DNA from: Maledivibacter sp.
GTDB lineage: Bacteria > Bacillota > Clostridia > Peptostreptococcales > Caminicellaceae
Reading direction: 5' to 3'
NCBI GenBank assembly: GCA_025210375.1
Contig: JAOASB010000052.1
Coordinates: 186,001-250,000, forward strand
DNA length: 64,000 nucleotides
Part shown: piece by piece, positions 25,722 to 34,629 of the stretch
Numbering within the stretch: the first letter of the stretch is position 1
How the letters are laid out: each line of letters starts with the position of its first letter
Notes under the pieces: model-generated
The model's input: the letters and a program-made list of their open reading frames with translations, nothing else
What the model was told of the DNA's origin: nothing
Database searches by the model: none
Made by a program: the position numbers and the translations under genes

Positions 25722-27524
25722 ATGAGGAAAATGAATCAACTTTTAGTTATGCCGAGGATTGTGGACAGAGCTGGAGAATGGTATGTTTTTCCTTTGGGTA
25801 TACCATATGTATCTTCTAGTCTTAAAAAGGAAGGATTTAACGTATACACTTTAAATCTAAATAATATAGAAGGTTATATAGAAGATATTTTAAGAAAGGA
25901 AATCAAAGAAAAGGAAATAGATATTTTATTGACTGGTGGTCTTACTTCTCAGTATAATCTTATCAAACCTATAATAAGCACAGCAAAAAATATCAAACAA
26001 GATATTATTACAATAGTTGGTGGAGGGATAATAACTAGTGCTCCAGAAGCCGCAATGGAAGCTCTTGAATTTGTTGATTATGGAGTTATTGGAGAGGGAG
26101 AAATTACAAATTGTAAATTACATCATGCTCTTGAAAATAATGAAGATATAGGAAAAATAGATGGAATTATATATAGAAAAAATGGTAGTTATTGTATTAC
26201 GAATCCCAGAGAAGAAATACAAAATTTAGATGACATACCATTTCCAGATTATAAAGGTTTTGATTTTGATAAAATAATGGATATAGGTGCAAATTTCAAT
26301 GGTATGAATGAAACAAATACAGTAACCATGATATCAAGTCGTTCGTGCCCATTTCAATGTACTTTTTGTTTTCACACAAATGGGAAAAAATATAGGCAAC
26401 GTTCGCTGGATAACTTTTTTAAAGAATTAGATTATTTAGTTGAGGAATATGGTGTTAAATATCTATTAATTGCTGATGAACTTTTTGCTAATAACATGAA
26501 AAGAGTTAAAGAGTTCTGTGATCGTATTAAAAAATACAATATTAAATGGGCTGCACAATTTCGGGTTTCAGATATTACTTCGGAGTTAGTAAACCTTGTA
26601 AAAGGCAGTAATTGCGCTATTATTCAATTCGGACTTGAGAGTGCAGATAACCGTATCCTAAAAAGCATGAAAAAATATATTACCATTGAACAAATCGAAA
26701 GTGCTTTAAAAATAGTATATGATGCGGGCATTACTATACAAGGGAATTTCATCTTCGGAGATGCAGAAGAAACATTAGAAACCGCAAATAATACTTTGAA
26801 ATGGTGGAGAGAGCATATACATTATGGAATAAGTCTAAATTTTATAACTATATATCCAGGTACAGAATTATATAAAAATGCTTGTGATAAGGGGCTTATA
26901 GAAGATGAAATCGAGTATATAAAACAAGGATGTTTATCAATTAATGTATCTAAAATGTCTGATAAAGAAAGGGCTTGGTTATCTGAACAAATAGTGACAT
27001 TGCCAAACCAAGAACCTCAAAGCATAGAAAATATTAATTTAGACTATGCTAATGGAATTATTAGTTTACAAGGTTGTTGTGTTTCATGTAACACTAAAAA
27101 TATCTGGGGAAACATAAAAATGTTTACAAGGAATGTATTGACATGTAATAAATGTGGTAAAAGGCATAAAATACCTGTAATGTATGAGGTAACTAGTACT
27201 ATTGATAGAAATGTTGAGATTCTTTTAGAAAAGTACGATAGAATCGCATTTTGGGGAATCAATGATTTTTTTTCTGATTTTTCTAAACATTTAAACTCAG
27301 TACTTAGCGATAGTATTTATTATGTGGATGATACTCAAATGAAACAAGGTAGCAGGATTAGTGGTAAAGTAATTTACTCGCCAGAAATAATAAAGGAAAA
27401 AAATATTAAACTCGTAATAGTTCCAGTAAGGTCAATATTTACTATTATTGAGCAAAGAGTTGAGAGTGATTTTAAAAATGTTAAGACTACAAAGAGTATA
27501 TTAGATTTAATTAATTGTGATTAA
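25722..27524 (+). CDS. B12-binding-domain radical SAM protein with C-terminal zinc ribbon
   Basis: A 600-residue protein. Residues 1-140 look like a cobalamin-binding domain (YVFPLGIPYVSSSLKKEGFN, IVGGGIITSAPEA). The radical SAM motif CPFQCTFC follows near residue 208, and the TIM-barrel part ends near 430. The last ~170 residues hold a CVSC...CNKC zinc ribbon and a Rossmann-like segment (RIAFWGINDFFSDFSKHL) resembling the C-terminal domain of some sugar C-methyltransferases. B12 radical SAM enzymes often methylate unactivated carbons or make unusual rearrangements. AGAGGAGG precedes the ATG. Substrate unknown. Confidence 0.82.
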   Translation: MRKMNQLLVMPRIVDRAGEWYVFPLGIPYVSSSLKKEGFNVYTLNLNNIEGYIEDILRKEIKEKEIDILLTGGLTSQYNLIKPIISTAKNIKQDIITIVGGGIITSAPEAAMEALEFVDYGVIGEGEITNCKLHHALENNEDIGKIDGIIYRKNGSYCITNPREEIQNLDDIPFPDYKGFDFDKIMDIGANFNGMNETNTVTMISSRSCPFQCTFCFHTNGKKYRQRSLDNFFKELDYLVEEYGVKYLLIADELFANNMKRVKEFCDRIKKYNIKWAAQFRVSDITSELVNLVKGSNCAIIQFGLESADNRILKSMKKYITIEQIESALKIVYDAGITIQGNFIFGDAEETLETANNTLKWWREHIHYGISLNFITIYPGTELYKNACDKGLIEDEIEYIKQGCLSINVSKMSDKERAWLSEQIVTLPNQEPQSIENINLDYANGIISLQGCCVSCNTKNIWGNIKMFTRNVLTCNKCGKRHKIPVMYEVTSTIDRNVEILLEKYDRIAFWGINDFFSDFSKHLNSVLSDSIYYVDDTQMKQGSRISGKVIYSPEIIKEKNIKLVIVPVRSIFTIIEQRVESDFKNVKTTKSILDLINCD

Positions 27525-27603
27525 GAAGTTGAGACTTATAGAATTAAGGGATATGGAGATATTATGTCTTTATAAAACTTTTTAATCTACTGGAGTGAGT
27601 AAT

Positions 27604-28734
27604 ATGATTTTTTTTAACAAACCCTATATTAGTAAAAACGAAGAAAAAAATATTAGAGATGTATTAACGAATCATAAAACTTGTGGTGATGGATACTATA
27701 CAAAAAAGGTAAGTAAGTTCATTGAAGAAAGACTTAATACCAAAAAAGCTTTGATGACAACATCTTGCAGTTCTGCTTTAGATATGTCATCAATACTATT
27801 GGATTTAAAAGAAGGTGATGAAGTTATAATGCCTTCCTATACTTTTGTTTCCACCGCAAATTCAGTTATTTTAAGAGGAGCAAAACCTGTTTTTGTAGAT
27901 ATAGAAGAAAATACATTGAATATTGATATAAATAGGATAGAAGAAAAAATTACTAAGAATACAAAAGCCATATATCCTGTACATTATGCTGGCGTATCAT
28001 GTGATATGGACAAGCTTTTAGAAATTGCAAAGACATACAAGCTTAAAGTTGTAGAGGATGCTGCACAAGGAGTTAATGCTAAATATAAGGATAGATACTT
28101 AGGAACTATGGGAGATTTAGGATGCTATAGTTTTCATGAAACTAAGAATTACTCCTGTGGTGAAGGTGGATGCCTTTTAGTAAATAGAGATAATCTATTA
28201 ATAGAAAGGGCAGAAATTATAAGGGAAAAAGGTACAAATAGAAGTCAGTTTTTTAGAGGTGAAGTTGATAAATATACTTGGACTGATATAGGTTCAAGTT
28301 ATTTACCTTCTGAAGTGTTAATGTCTATGCTATTATCTCAGTTTGAAGAAATGGAATCTATAAATGAAGGAAGAAAAAGTATATATGATTCCTATTATGA
28401 AGGGCTTAGAGACTTAGAATTAAAAGAGAAGCTGAGATTGCCTAGAATTCCAAAATATTCAGAGTCAAATTGCCATATGTTCTACATCATTCTTAATAGT
28501 AGTGAAGATAGAGATAGACTAATGTTAAAATTGAGAGATAGAGATATACAAGCCGTATTTCATTACATTCCCCTTCATTCTTCGCCTATGGGTCAAAAAT
28601 TAGGTTATAGAAAAGGTGATTTAGAAATTACTGAAGATCTAAGTTTAAGATTATTAAGACTACCATTACATTTATATATTTCAATGAACAATATTAAGAA
28701 GATTTTAGATTCTATTCATTATATATTAGCCTAA
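27604..28734 (+). CDS. dTDP-4-keto-6-deoxyhexose aminotransferase, WecE/VioA-like
   Basis: A 376-residue DegT/DnrJ/EryC1-family PLP enzyme. It has TSCSSALDMSSILLDL, MPSYTFVSTANSVILRGAKP, VVEDAAQGVN and the PLP-lysine block FHETKNYSCGEGG. With rfbB and rfbA next to it, the substrate should be dTDP-4-keto-6-deoxyglucose, and the product dTDP-4-amino-4,6-dideoxy-galactose (WecE type) or -glucose (VioA type); the sequence alone does not decide. The ATG at 27604 has TGGAGTGA six bases before it, and an in-frame GTG at 27595 lies within that site. Confidence 0.87.
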   Translation: MIFFNKPYISKNEEKNIRDVLTNHKTCGDGYYTKKVSKFIEERLNTKKALMTTSCSSALDMSSILLDLKEGDEVIMPSYTFVSTANSVILRGAKPVFVDIEENTLNIDINRIEEKITKNTKAIYPVHYAGVSCDMDKLLEIAKTYKLKVVEDAAQGVNAKYKDRYLGTMGDLGCYSFHETKNYSCGEGGCLLVNRDNLLIERAEIIREKGTNRSQFFRGEVDKYTWTDIGSSYLPSEVLMSMLLSQFEEMESINEGRKSIYDSYYEGLRDLELKEKLRLPRIPKYSESNCHMFYIILNSSEDRDRLMLKLRDRDIQAVFHYIPLHSSPMGQKLGYRKGDLEITEDLSLRLLRLPLHLYISMNNIKKILDSIHYILA

Positions 28735-28750
28735 AGGAGACAGTAAAATT

Positions 28751-29836
28751 ATGAAAACTTATCTAGTAACAGGGGGCTATGGATTTATTGGCTCAAATTT
28801 CATAAGATATTTATTCAATAAGTATTTGGATATACGGATTATTAATATTGATAAGCTAACCTATGCTGGGAATGTGCAGAACCTGAGAGATATTCAAGAT
28901 GTTAGTAATTATATATTTGTAAAAGGGGACATTTGTAACAGAAACATAGTAGAAAAAATTTTTAAGGAATATGATATAGACTACGTTGTAAATTTTGCTG
29001 CCGAAAGTCATGTAGATAGAAGTATAAAGAATTCAGATATATTTATTAGGACTAATGTCTTAGGAACACAAGTCTTACTAGATGTTGTAAAAAAATATTG
29101 GGAAAAAGAAAAAGGTTTTATTAAAGGAAGAAAATATGTACAAATATCTACAGATGAAGTATATGGTTCATTAGAAAGCGATGGCTATTTTACTGAAAGC
29201 ACTCCCCTAAATCCTCGTAATCCTTATTCTGCTTGTAAAGCCAGTGCAGATATTTTAGTGAAATCCTATCATTATACTTATAAAATGCCTGTGATTATTA
29301 CAAGGTGTAGTAATAATTATGGACCATATCAATTTCCTGAAAAGCTAATTCCACTGATAATTAATAATGCATTGCAAGGTAAAGATTTACCCATATATGG
29401 AGATGGAAAAAATATAAGAGATTGGATTTATGTAAAAGAACATTGCAAAGCTATAGATAAGATAATTCAAGCGGGTGTAGTTGGGCAAGTATATAATATA
29501 GGTGGACATAATGAAAAGACAAATATAGATGTAGTAAAAGTTATAGTTAGAGAATTGAAAAATCTATTGAATGACAACGATGAGAGAAAAAAACATATAT
29601 CTGATAAGTTAATTAAGTTTGTTGAAGATAGAAAAGGACATGATAGAAGATACGCAATAGATCCAAATAAAGTGGAAAAAAATATTGGTTGGAAATCAGA
29701 AATTAAATTTGATGACGGAATTAAGAAGACAATTAAATGGTATTTAAATAATACAGAATGGCTTGAAGATATAATGTCAGGAGAATACAAAAAAATGAAT
29801 GAAGAAATGTATATAAAAAAGGTGGGAGATAATTGA
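28751..29836 (+). CDS. rfbB: dTDP-glucose 4,6-dehydratase
   Basis: A 361-residue SDR enzyme with TGGYGFIGSNFIRY at the N-terminus, FAAESHVDRSI, STDEVYGSL, the NPYSACKA catalytic tyrosine/lysine block and RCSNNYGPYQFPEKLIP. It converts dTDP-glucose to dTDP-4-keto-6-deoxyglucose. Neither rfbC nor rfbD (rhamnose genes) is present, so the product should go to the upstream aminotransferase and not to rhamnose. The gene overlaps rfbA by four bases and follows the aminotransferase by 16 bases. Confidence 0.95.
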   Translation: MKTYLVTGGYGFIGSNFIRYLFNKYLDIRIINIDKLTYAGNVQNLRDIQDVSNYIFVKGDICNRNIVEKIFKEYDIDYVVNFAAESHVDRSIKNSDIFIRTNVLGTQVLLDVVKKYWEKEKGFIKGRKYVQISTDEVYGSLESDGYFTESTPLNPRNPYSACKASADILVKSYHYTYKMPVIITRCSNNYGPYQFPEKLIPLIINNALQGKDLPIYGDGKNIRDWIYVKEHCKAIDKIIQAGVVGQVYNIGGHNEKTNIDVVKVIVRELKNLLNDNDERKKHISDKLIKFVEDRKGHDRRYAIDPNKVEKNIGWKSEIKFDDGIKKTIKWYLNNTEWLEDIMSGEYKKMNEEMYIKKVGDN

Positions 29837-30693
29837 AAGGAATAATCTTAGCTGGTGGAAAAGGAACGAGACTATATCCTACTACTAAGGCAATTTCCAA
29901 GCATTTGATGCCAATATATGATAAACCCATGATTTATTATTCGCTATCTACCCTCATGTTGACAGGTATAAGGGAAATATTAATAATATCTACTCCAGAG
30001 GATGTAGATTCTTATAAAAAACTTTTAGGAGAGGGTAAGCATATCGGTTTAAATATTGAGTATGCCATTCAATATAAACCAAAAGGAATAGCGGAAGCCT
30101 TTGTTATTGGTGAAAGATTTATTGGAAAGGATAGTGTATGTCTTATTTTAGGAGATAACTTCTTTTATGGACAAGGATTTGTGAAAAAACTAGAAAGAGC
30201 AAAAAACTTTAAAATAGGAGCTACTATTTTTGGATATTATGTAAAAAATCCAAAGGATTTTGGTGTATTAGAATTTGATAGCAATGGTAATGTGTTATCA
30301 ATAGAAGAAAAACCACAGAATCCAAAATCTAATTATGCTGTTCCAGGATTATATTTTTATGATAATAATGTAGTAGAAATAGCAAAAACTATAGAACCGT
30401 CTAAACGAGGTGAACTTGAAATTACATCCATAAATCAAGAGTATCTTAGAAGAAAGAAATTGAGATTTGAAATATTTGGAAGAGGAATGGCTTGGCTAGA
30501 TACTGGAACAAGTAGAGGGTTGCTAGAGGCTTCAAACTTTGTTGAAGCTATCCAGAACAGACAAGGATTATATATTGCTTGTATTGAAGAAATAGCTTAT
30601 AGGAATAAATATCTGAGTAGTACTCAATTGATGGAATTAGCAAACCAGTATAAGCAAACTGAATATAGCAATTATTTATTAAGCATTATATAA
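29833..30693 (+). CDS. rfbA: Glucose-1-phosphate thymidylyltransferase
   Basis: A 286-residue enzyme of normal RfbA length with the signature MKGIILAGGKGTRLYPTTKA and SKHLMPIYDKPMIYYSL, LGDNFFYG and RGMAWLDTGTS. It makes dTDP-glucose, the entry compound of this block. The start is TTG at 29833, overlapping the rfbB stop (TTGA), with the ribosome site GGTGGGAG upstream. A terminator at 30777-30805 closes the operon. Confidence 0.95.
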   Translation: MKGIILAGGKGTRLYPTTKAISKHLMPIYDKPMIYYSLSTLMLTGIREILIISTPEDVDSYKKLLGEGKHIGLNIEYAIQYKPKGIAEAFVIGERFIGKDSVCLILGDNFFYGQGFVKKLERAKNFKIGATIFGYYVKNPKDFGVLEFDSNGNVLSIEEKPQNPKSNYAVPGLYFYDNNVVEIAKTIEPSKRGELEITSINQEYLRRKKLRFEIFGRGMAWLDTGTSRGLLEASNFVEAIQNRQGLYIACIEEIAYRNKYLSSTQLMELANQYKQTEYSNYLLSII

Positions 30694-30776
30694 TGGGAAC
30701 TTATATATTAATGTGATTTGTACATTATATTTGAGAATGAAAAAATTAATTATCGATTCTACTACATTATCTTTTT

Positions 30777-30805
30777 TAACCAATATCAAATTGGTTATTT
30801 TTTTT
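30777..30805 (+). terminator. Intrinsic terminator after rfbA
   Basis: TAACCAAT (30777-30784) pairs with ATTGGTTA (30790-30797) around a five-base loop, followed by a run of T. It ends the dTDP-sugar operon and separates it from the phosphonate block. Confidence 0.85.
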
Positions 30806-30878
30806 GAAATTATTACCCCTTAAGGTTGATATAATTTATTCCGACAATATATATATATAAATGAATCAGGAGGTAAAA

Positions 30879-32927
30879 ATGAAATTACAAAAAAGGATAG
30901 TTGAAAAAGTTAATGAACTCAAAACCCAGAAAGAAAATATAAAAGAATTAGTGAATAAAGGCGATTTAAAATCAGCTAAATTTAAATTAGAAAGGTATAA
31001 ATGTGAGATATCTTATGATATTGATATATACTCCATAGAAGCAACAATTCTTATTTGTGAAGGAAAGCTATATGATGCTAAAAGCATACTTGAAAAAGGA
31101 CTTAAGCTAAAACCCTTTAATTTTGACTTGAACTATAACTTAGCATATGTATATAGATTGGAAAGTAGTATACTTATAAGCTTAGATTATTACCTTAATG
31201 CAGTTAGATGTGCAAATAATTCACAAGAAAAAGATTTAATTATAGATGTCTTAAAGCAAATAACATGTGATTCTAATATAATAAACTCATTAGGTAAAGA
31301 TTATATGTTATTTAAGGATAAACTTCATAAAATAATTAACTATAGGGCAGAGCATGATAACAGACATTTCCCTATAACAGAAAATAATGAATTATTGATA
31401 TCTACGGCTATATTTAAAGATGAAAGAGGAGGATACTACAGTAATTATTATAGGAGTGAAGAACTATTAAATTATCCTACAAGTCTTTGGAAAATCTTTA
31501 AAAATGAAATTTTGTATGGCAAAAAAATTAGAAGAAAAGTAGAGTTAGAGATAAAAGAAAACTCTATTATACCCATATCCACAACGAGTTTCGATACAAA
31601 ACTAAAGCTTAAGGTTAATGATGAGGAGTATAAGATTGAAAAGCTTATCCCCAATAGATTTAGCTATTTTTCCATAGATAAAAATTCTAAGGTGAGTATA
31701 AATTCAAATAAGACCTTTATTCTAGGGCAAAGTTTAAATAAAGAAGATAAAAATAAAATTAAATTGGTGCTTCCAATCTTTATTGATGGACTTAGTCAAA
31801 GTGTGATTGAAGGAAAAAACTTTAGAAAGCTTATGCCAAATACCTATGAGTTTTTTAAGGAGGGAACAAAATTCACCAATTATTATACAAATGGAGAATG
31901 GACACTTCCAGCGGTTGCGAATATTTTTACTGGCAAATATACCACAAATCATAAATTGTTTAATCCAAGAATTAATTATGATATAGGAAGAGAAACTCCT
32001 TTACTAAGTGAACAATTTAAAAACCAAGGATATTTTACATTTCAGGCATGTGGAGATTGGAGAAAAAGCCCACTTTATGGCTATGCTAAGGGCTTTAATA
32101 GAACAATATATCAGAGTGCAGCTTGGAGTAAAATGGGTTGTGAAGAGGTTATTTGTGAAGCAGTTGAACAACTTAGAGCTTTTAAAGATAGGAGTCATTT
32201 CATGTGGCTTAGTATTTTTGAACTTCATCATGCCTGTGATGATATATTTTATAAAATAAGTAGTCAGATTAATAATAGCTTATTTTCCAAAACAATAACC
32301 CATGATGAAAATAAATCTGTGGATAGAGGATTTGATGAAAGAAGAATAGAAAAGTATGTAAATGAGCTGCAAAGGGTAGATTTGTATTTAGGATTCTTAT
32401 ATGGATTTATAGAAAAAACATATAAGGATGATGAGATAATGGTTATGATTTTATCAGATCATGGACAAGGGTTTTTAGATAAAAATAAGGAGTTATTAAA
32501 AGAAAGTAGAATTAAAGTGCCATTTATGATAAAGGGTAGAAACATACCAGCTGGTTATTGTGATGAGATAATGGAATCAGTTGATGTTTATCCTACATTA
32601 TTAAGGCTTTGTGATATTGAGTTCACTGAAGAATTAGATGGTAAACTACCAAAGTATTTTAAGGGTGAAGGGGAGAAAAAATTCTCATATACTGAAAGTA
32701 TTTATCCCGAAAAGACCTATAAAGCTTCAATAAATGATAAGGAGCATAATTTTATGTTTGAATCAAAATACTTGGTAGATAATGACGGTAGATTTGATAT
32801 ATCAGATTGTTTCTTTAGATTGATAAGTAAAAAAACAGGTGAAACTGAAACCGAACTATATTTAGATAAAGTAGAAGAATATTTGGATATAATTTTTGAA
32901 CATACAAAAGAATATATTAAAATTTAA
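30879..32927 (+). CDS. Cytoplasmic TPR + alkaline-phosphatase-fold (sulfatase-like) protein
   Basis: A 682-residue protein. Residues 1-130 look like TPR-type helical repeats (SAKFKLERYKCEISYDIDIY; LYDAKSILEKGLKLKPFNFD). From about residue 290 an alkaline-phosphatase-superfamily domain follows: FIDGLSQS (metal ligand), EWTLPAVANIFTGKY with a probable threonine nucleophile, ELHHACDD and LSDHGQGF (metal ligands). Relatives move or cleave phosphate, phosphonate or sulfate esters. There is no signal peptide or membrane helix, unlike most phosphoethanolamine transferases. The ATG at 30879 has CAGGAGGT four bases before it; an ATG at 30861 has none. A transferase for the phosphonate made downstream is possible. 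Confidence 0.75.
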   Translation: MKLQKRIVEKVNELKTQKENIKELVNKGDLKSAKFKLERYKCEISYDIDIYSIEATILICEGKLYDAKSILEKGLKLKPFNFDLNYNLAYVYRLESSILISLDYYLNAVRCANNSQEKDLIIDVLKQITCDSNIINSLGKDYMLFKDKLHKIINYRAEHDNRHFPITENNELLISTAIFKDERGGYYSNYYRSEELLNYPTSLWKIFKNEILYGKKIRRKVELEIKENSIIPISTTSFDTKLKLKVNDEEYKIEKLIPNRFSYFSIDKNSKVSINSNKTFILGQSLNKEDKNKIKLVLPIFIDGLSQSVIEGKNFRKLMPNTYEFFKEGTKFTNYYTNGEWTLPAVANIFTGKYTTNHKLFNPRINYDIGRETPLLSEQFKNQGYFTFQACGDWRKSPLYGYAKGFNRTIYQSAAWSKMGCEEVICEAVEQLRAFKDRSHFMWLSIFELHHACDDIFYKISSQINNSLFSKTITHDENKSVDRGFDERRIEKYVNELQRVDLYLGFLYGFIEKTYKDDEIMVMILSDHGQGFLDKNKELLKESRIKVPFMIKGRNIPAGYCDEIMESVDVYPTLLRLCDIEFTEELDGKLPKYFKGEGEKKFSYTESIYPEKTYKASINDKEHNFMFESKYLVDNDGRFDISDCFFRLISKKTGETETELYLDKVEEYLDIIFEHTKEYIKI

Positions 32928-32939
32928 ATGGAGGACATT

Positions 32940-33455
32940 ATGGACAAAGGGTACACCTTATACCTTACTGGCTTTAGCGGAGCTGGTAAGAGTACTTTAG
33001 CAGAAAAAACAGTTGAGTATCTTAAAAGCCAAGGAAAAGCAGTACAGCTTATTGATGGTGATATTATTAGAGGTAGTATAGGGAATATGTTTGGGTATAC
33101 GAAAGAGGAGAGATTAAAGGCCAGCAGCATAGTTAGACTTTTATGTAAGCTTCTTAATGATAATGGAGTAATAACAGTAGCAGCTGTTATAGGAGCATAT
33201 AAGGAAATGAGAGAAAATAACAGAGAACAGCTTGAAAATTATCATGAAATATATTTAGATTGTTCTATAGAAGAATGTATAAGAAGAGATGTGAAGGGGT
33301 TATACAAAAGAGCACTTAATGGAGATGAAAAGCATGTAATAGGAATCGATGAACCCTACGAAGTTCCCAAAAGACCTGGTTTGATAATAGATACAGAGAA
33401 GTTAAGTATTGAGGAATCAATGGAGATGATAAAAGAATTTGTGAATGGACTTTAA
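32940..33455 (+). CDS. Adenylylsulfate-kinase-like (CysC family) kinase
   Basis: A 171-residue P-loop kinase: GFSGAGKSTLAEK Walker A, LIDGDIIRGSIG, and the APS-kinase-like C-terminal segment RDVKGLYKRALNGDEK with IGIDEPYEVPKRP. True CysC makes PAPS from APS, but no sulfate adenylyltransferase or sulfotransferase is visible and the gene lies among phosphonate genes, so the substrate may be something else, such as a hydroxyalkyl phosphonate or nucleotide. The ATG at 32940 has GGAGG five bases before it; an ATG at 32928 overlaps that site. It starts 12 bases after the previous stop. Confidence 0.8.
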   Translation: MDKGYTLYLTGFSGAGKSTLAEKTVEYLKSQGKAVQLIDGDIIRGSIGNMFGYTKEERLKASSIVRLLCKLLNDNGVITVAAVIGAYKEMRENNREQLENYHEIYLDCSIEECIRRDVKGLYKRALNGDEKHVIGIDEPYEVPKRPGLIIDTEKLSIEESMEMIKEFVNGL

Positions 33456-33467
33456 ACAAATAAAAAA

Positions 33468-34613
33468 GTGAGGTATTTGAATATTATGGGTGAGATTTAT
33501 TATAATCCTACTAAAATAATCATAGATAAAAGTTATGAGTGTTTAGATAAATTATTAAAAGAAAATAGTGAAAAAAGGATTTTAATCCTATGCAGTAATA
33601 ATTTTCTCAAAAGAAATAAAATGTTTTCACATTTATTTAATCGGCAAAAAAATGTTTTAGTATATAATAATGTTCAAAATAACCCTGATATAAATTATAT
33701 TTATGACGTTTTACAAGATTTAAATGATAAAAAAATAGAGTATATTATCGCAATAGGTGGAGGAAGCATTATAGATACTGGAAAGGCAGTAGCCACATTT
33801 AACCAGCTTGATATTAAAAACCAAGATGAATTACGGAAGTATATCATAGAAAAAAAATATTTAAGTAATAAATACTTTATACCAATAGCTGCAATTCCCA
33901 CTACTGCTGGTACTGGCTCAGAAGTTACATCATGGGCAACGGTATGGGATATGGATAATGAAAAGAAATATTCTATAGCCTGTGATAAGCTATATCCTCA
34001 AAAAGCAATAATTGATCCCTCATTAACTACTACTTTGCCTATGAAATTGACTGCATCTACTGGATTGGATGCATTAACCCATGCTGTTGAAAGCTATTGG
34101 GCAAAGGCCAGTAATAGTATATCAAAAATGTATGCAACAAAGGCCATAGGATTAGTAATTGAAGCTTTACCTGATTTATTAGAGGAGTTAGGTAACAGTA
34201 GGTTAAGAGAAAAGATGATGTTAGCAAGCTTATATGCAGGACTTGCCTTCAGCAATACAAAGACTACAGCTTGTCACTCCATATCTTATCCATTAACTAT
34301 GAAATACAATATTCCCCATGGTATAGCAGTCAGTATTACATTAGCAGAGGTTATGGAGCTAAATACTAGTCATATGCAGGGTTTTGATATATTAATCAAT
34401 GCATTCAAGGTCAAAAATACAAAGGATGTCCAAAATTTTATAACTTCAATATGTAATAGGGCGGATATTAAATATAGATTGAGAGATTATGGAGTAGCTA
34501 GAGAAGATATTTTAGATATTGTTCATAGATCATATACAAAGGGAAGAATGGACAATAATCCTAGGGATTTAACAAAACAACAAATAGAAATAATGCTCAC
34601 TAATTTGTTATAA
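33468..34613 (+). CDS. Iron-containing alcohol dehydrogenase, likely phosphonoacetaldehyde reductase
   Basis: About 381 residues. Group III alcohol dehydrogenase features are present: IAIGGGSIIDTGKAVA for NAD(P), IPTTAGTGSEVTSWATVWD, and metal histidines in GLDALTHAVESYW, ACHSISYPL and NIPHG. Next to PEP mutase and phosphonopyruvate decarboxylase, this family (PhpC-like) reduces phosphonoacetaldehyde to 2-hydroxyethylphosphonate. No aminotransferase for 2-aminoethylphosphonate lies in this block, which supports the reductase role. The start is uncertain: GTG at 33468 or ATG at 33486; neither has ideal spacing. Confidence 0.82.
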   Translation: MRYLNIMGEIYYNPTKIIIDKSYECLDKLLKENSEKRILILCSNNFLKRNKMFSHLFNRQKNVLVYNNVQNNPDINYIYDVLQDLNDKKIEYIIAIGGGSIIDTGKAVATFNQLDIKNQDELRKYIIEKKYLSNKYFIPIAAIPTTAGTGSEVTSWATVWDMDNEKKYSIACDKLYPQKAIIDPSLTTTLPMKLTASTGLDALTHAVESYWAKASNSISKMYATKAIGLVIEALPDLLEELGNSRLREKMMLASLYAGLAFSNTKTTACHSISYPLTMKYNIPHGIAVSITLAEVMELNTSHMQGFDILINAFKVKNTKDVQNFITSICNRADIKYRLRDYGVAREDILDIVHRSYTKGRMDNNPRDLTKQQIEIMLTNLL

Positions 34614-34629
34614 GAAAGGAGAAAGCTTC

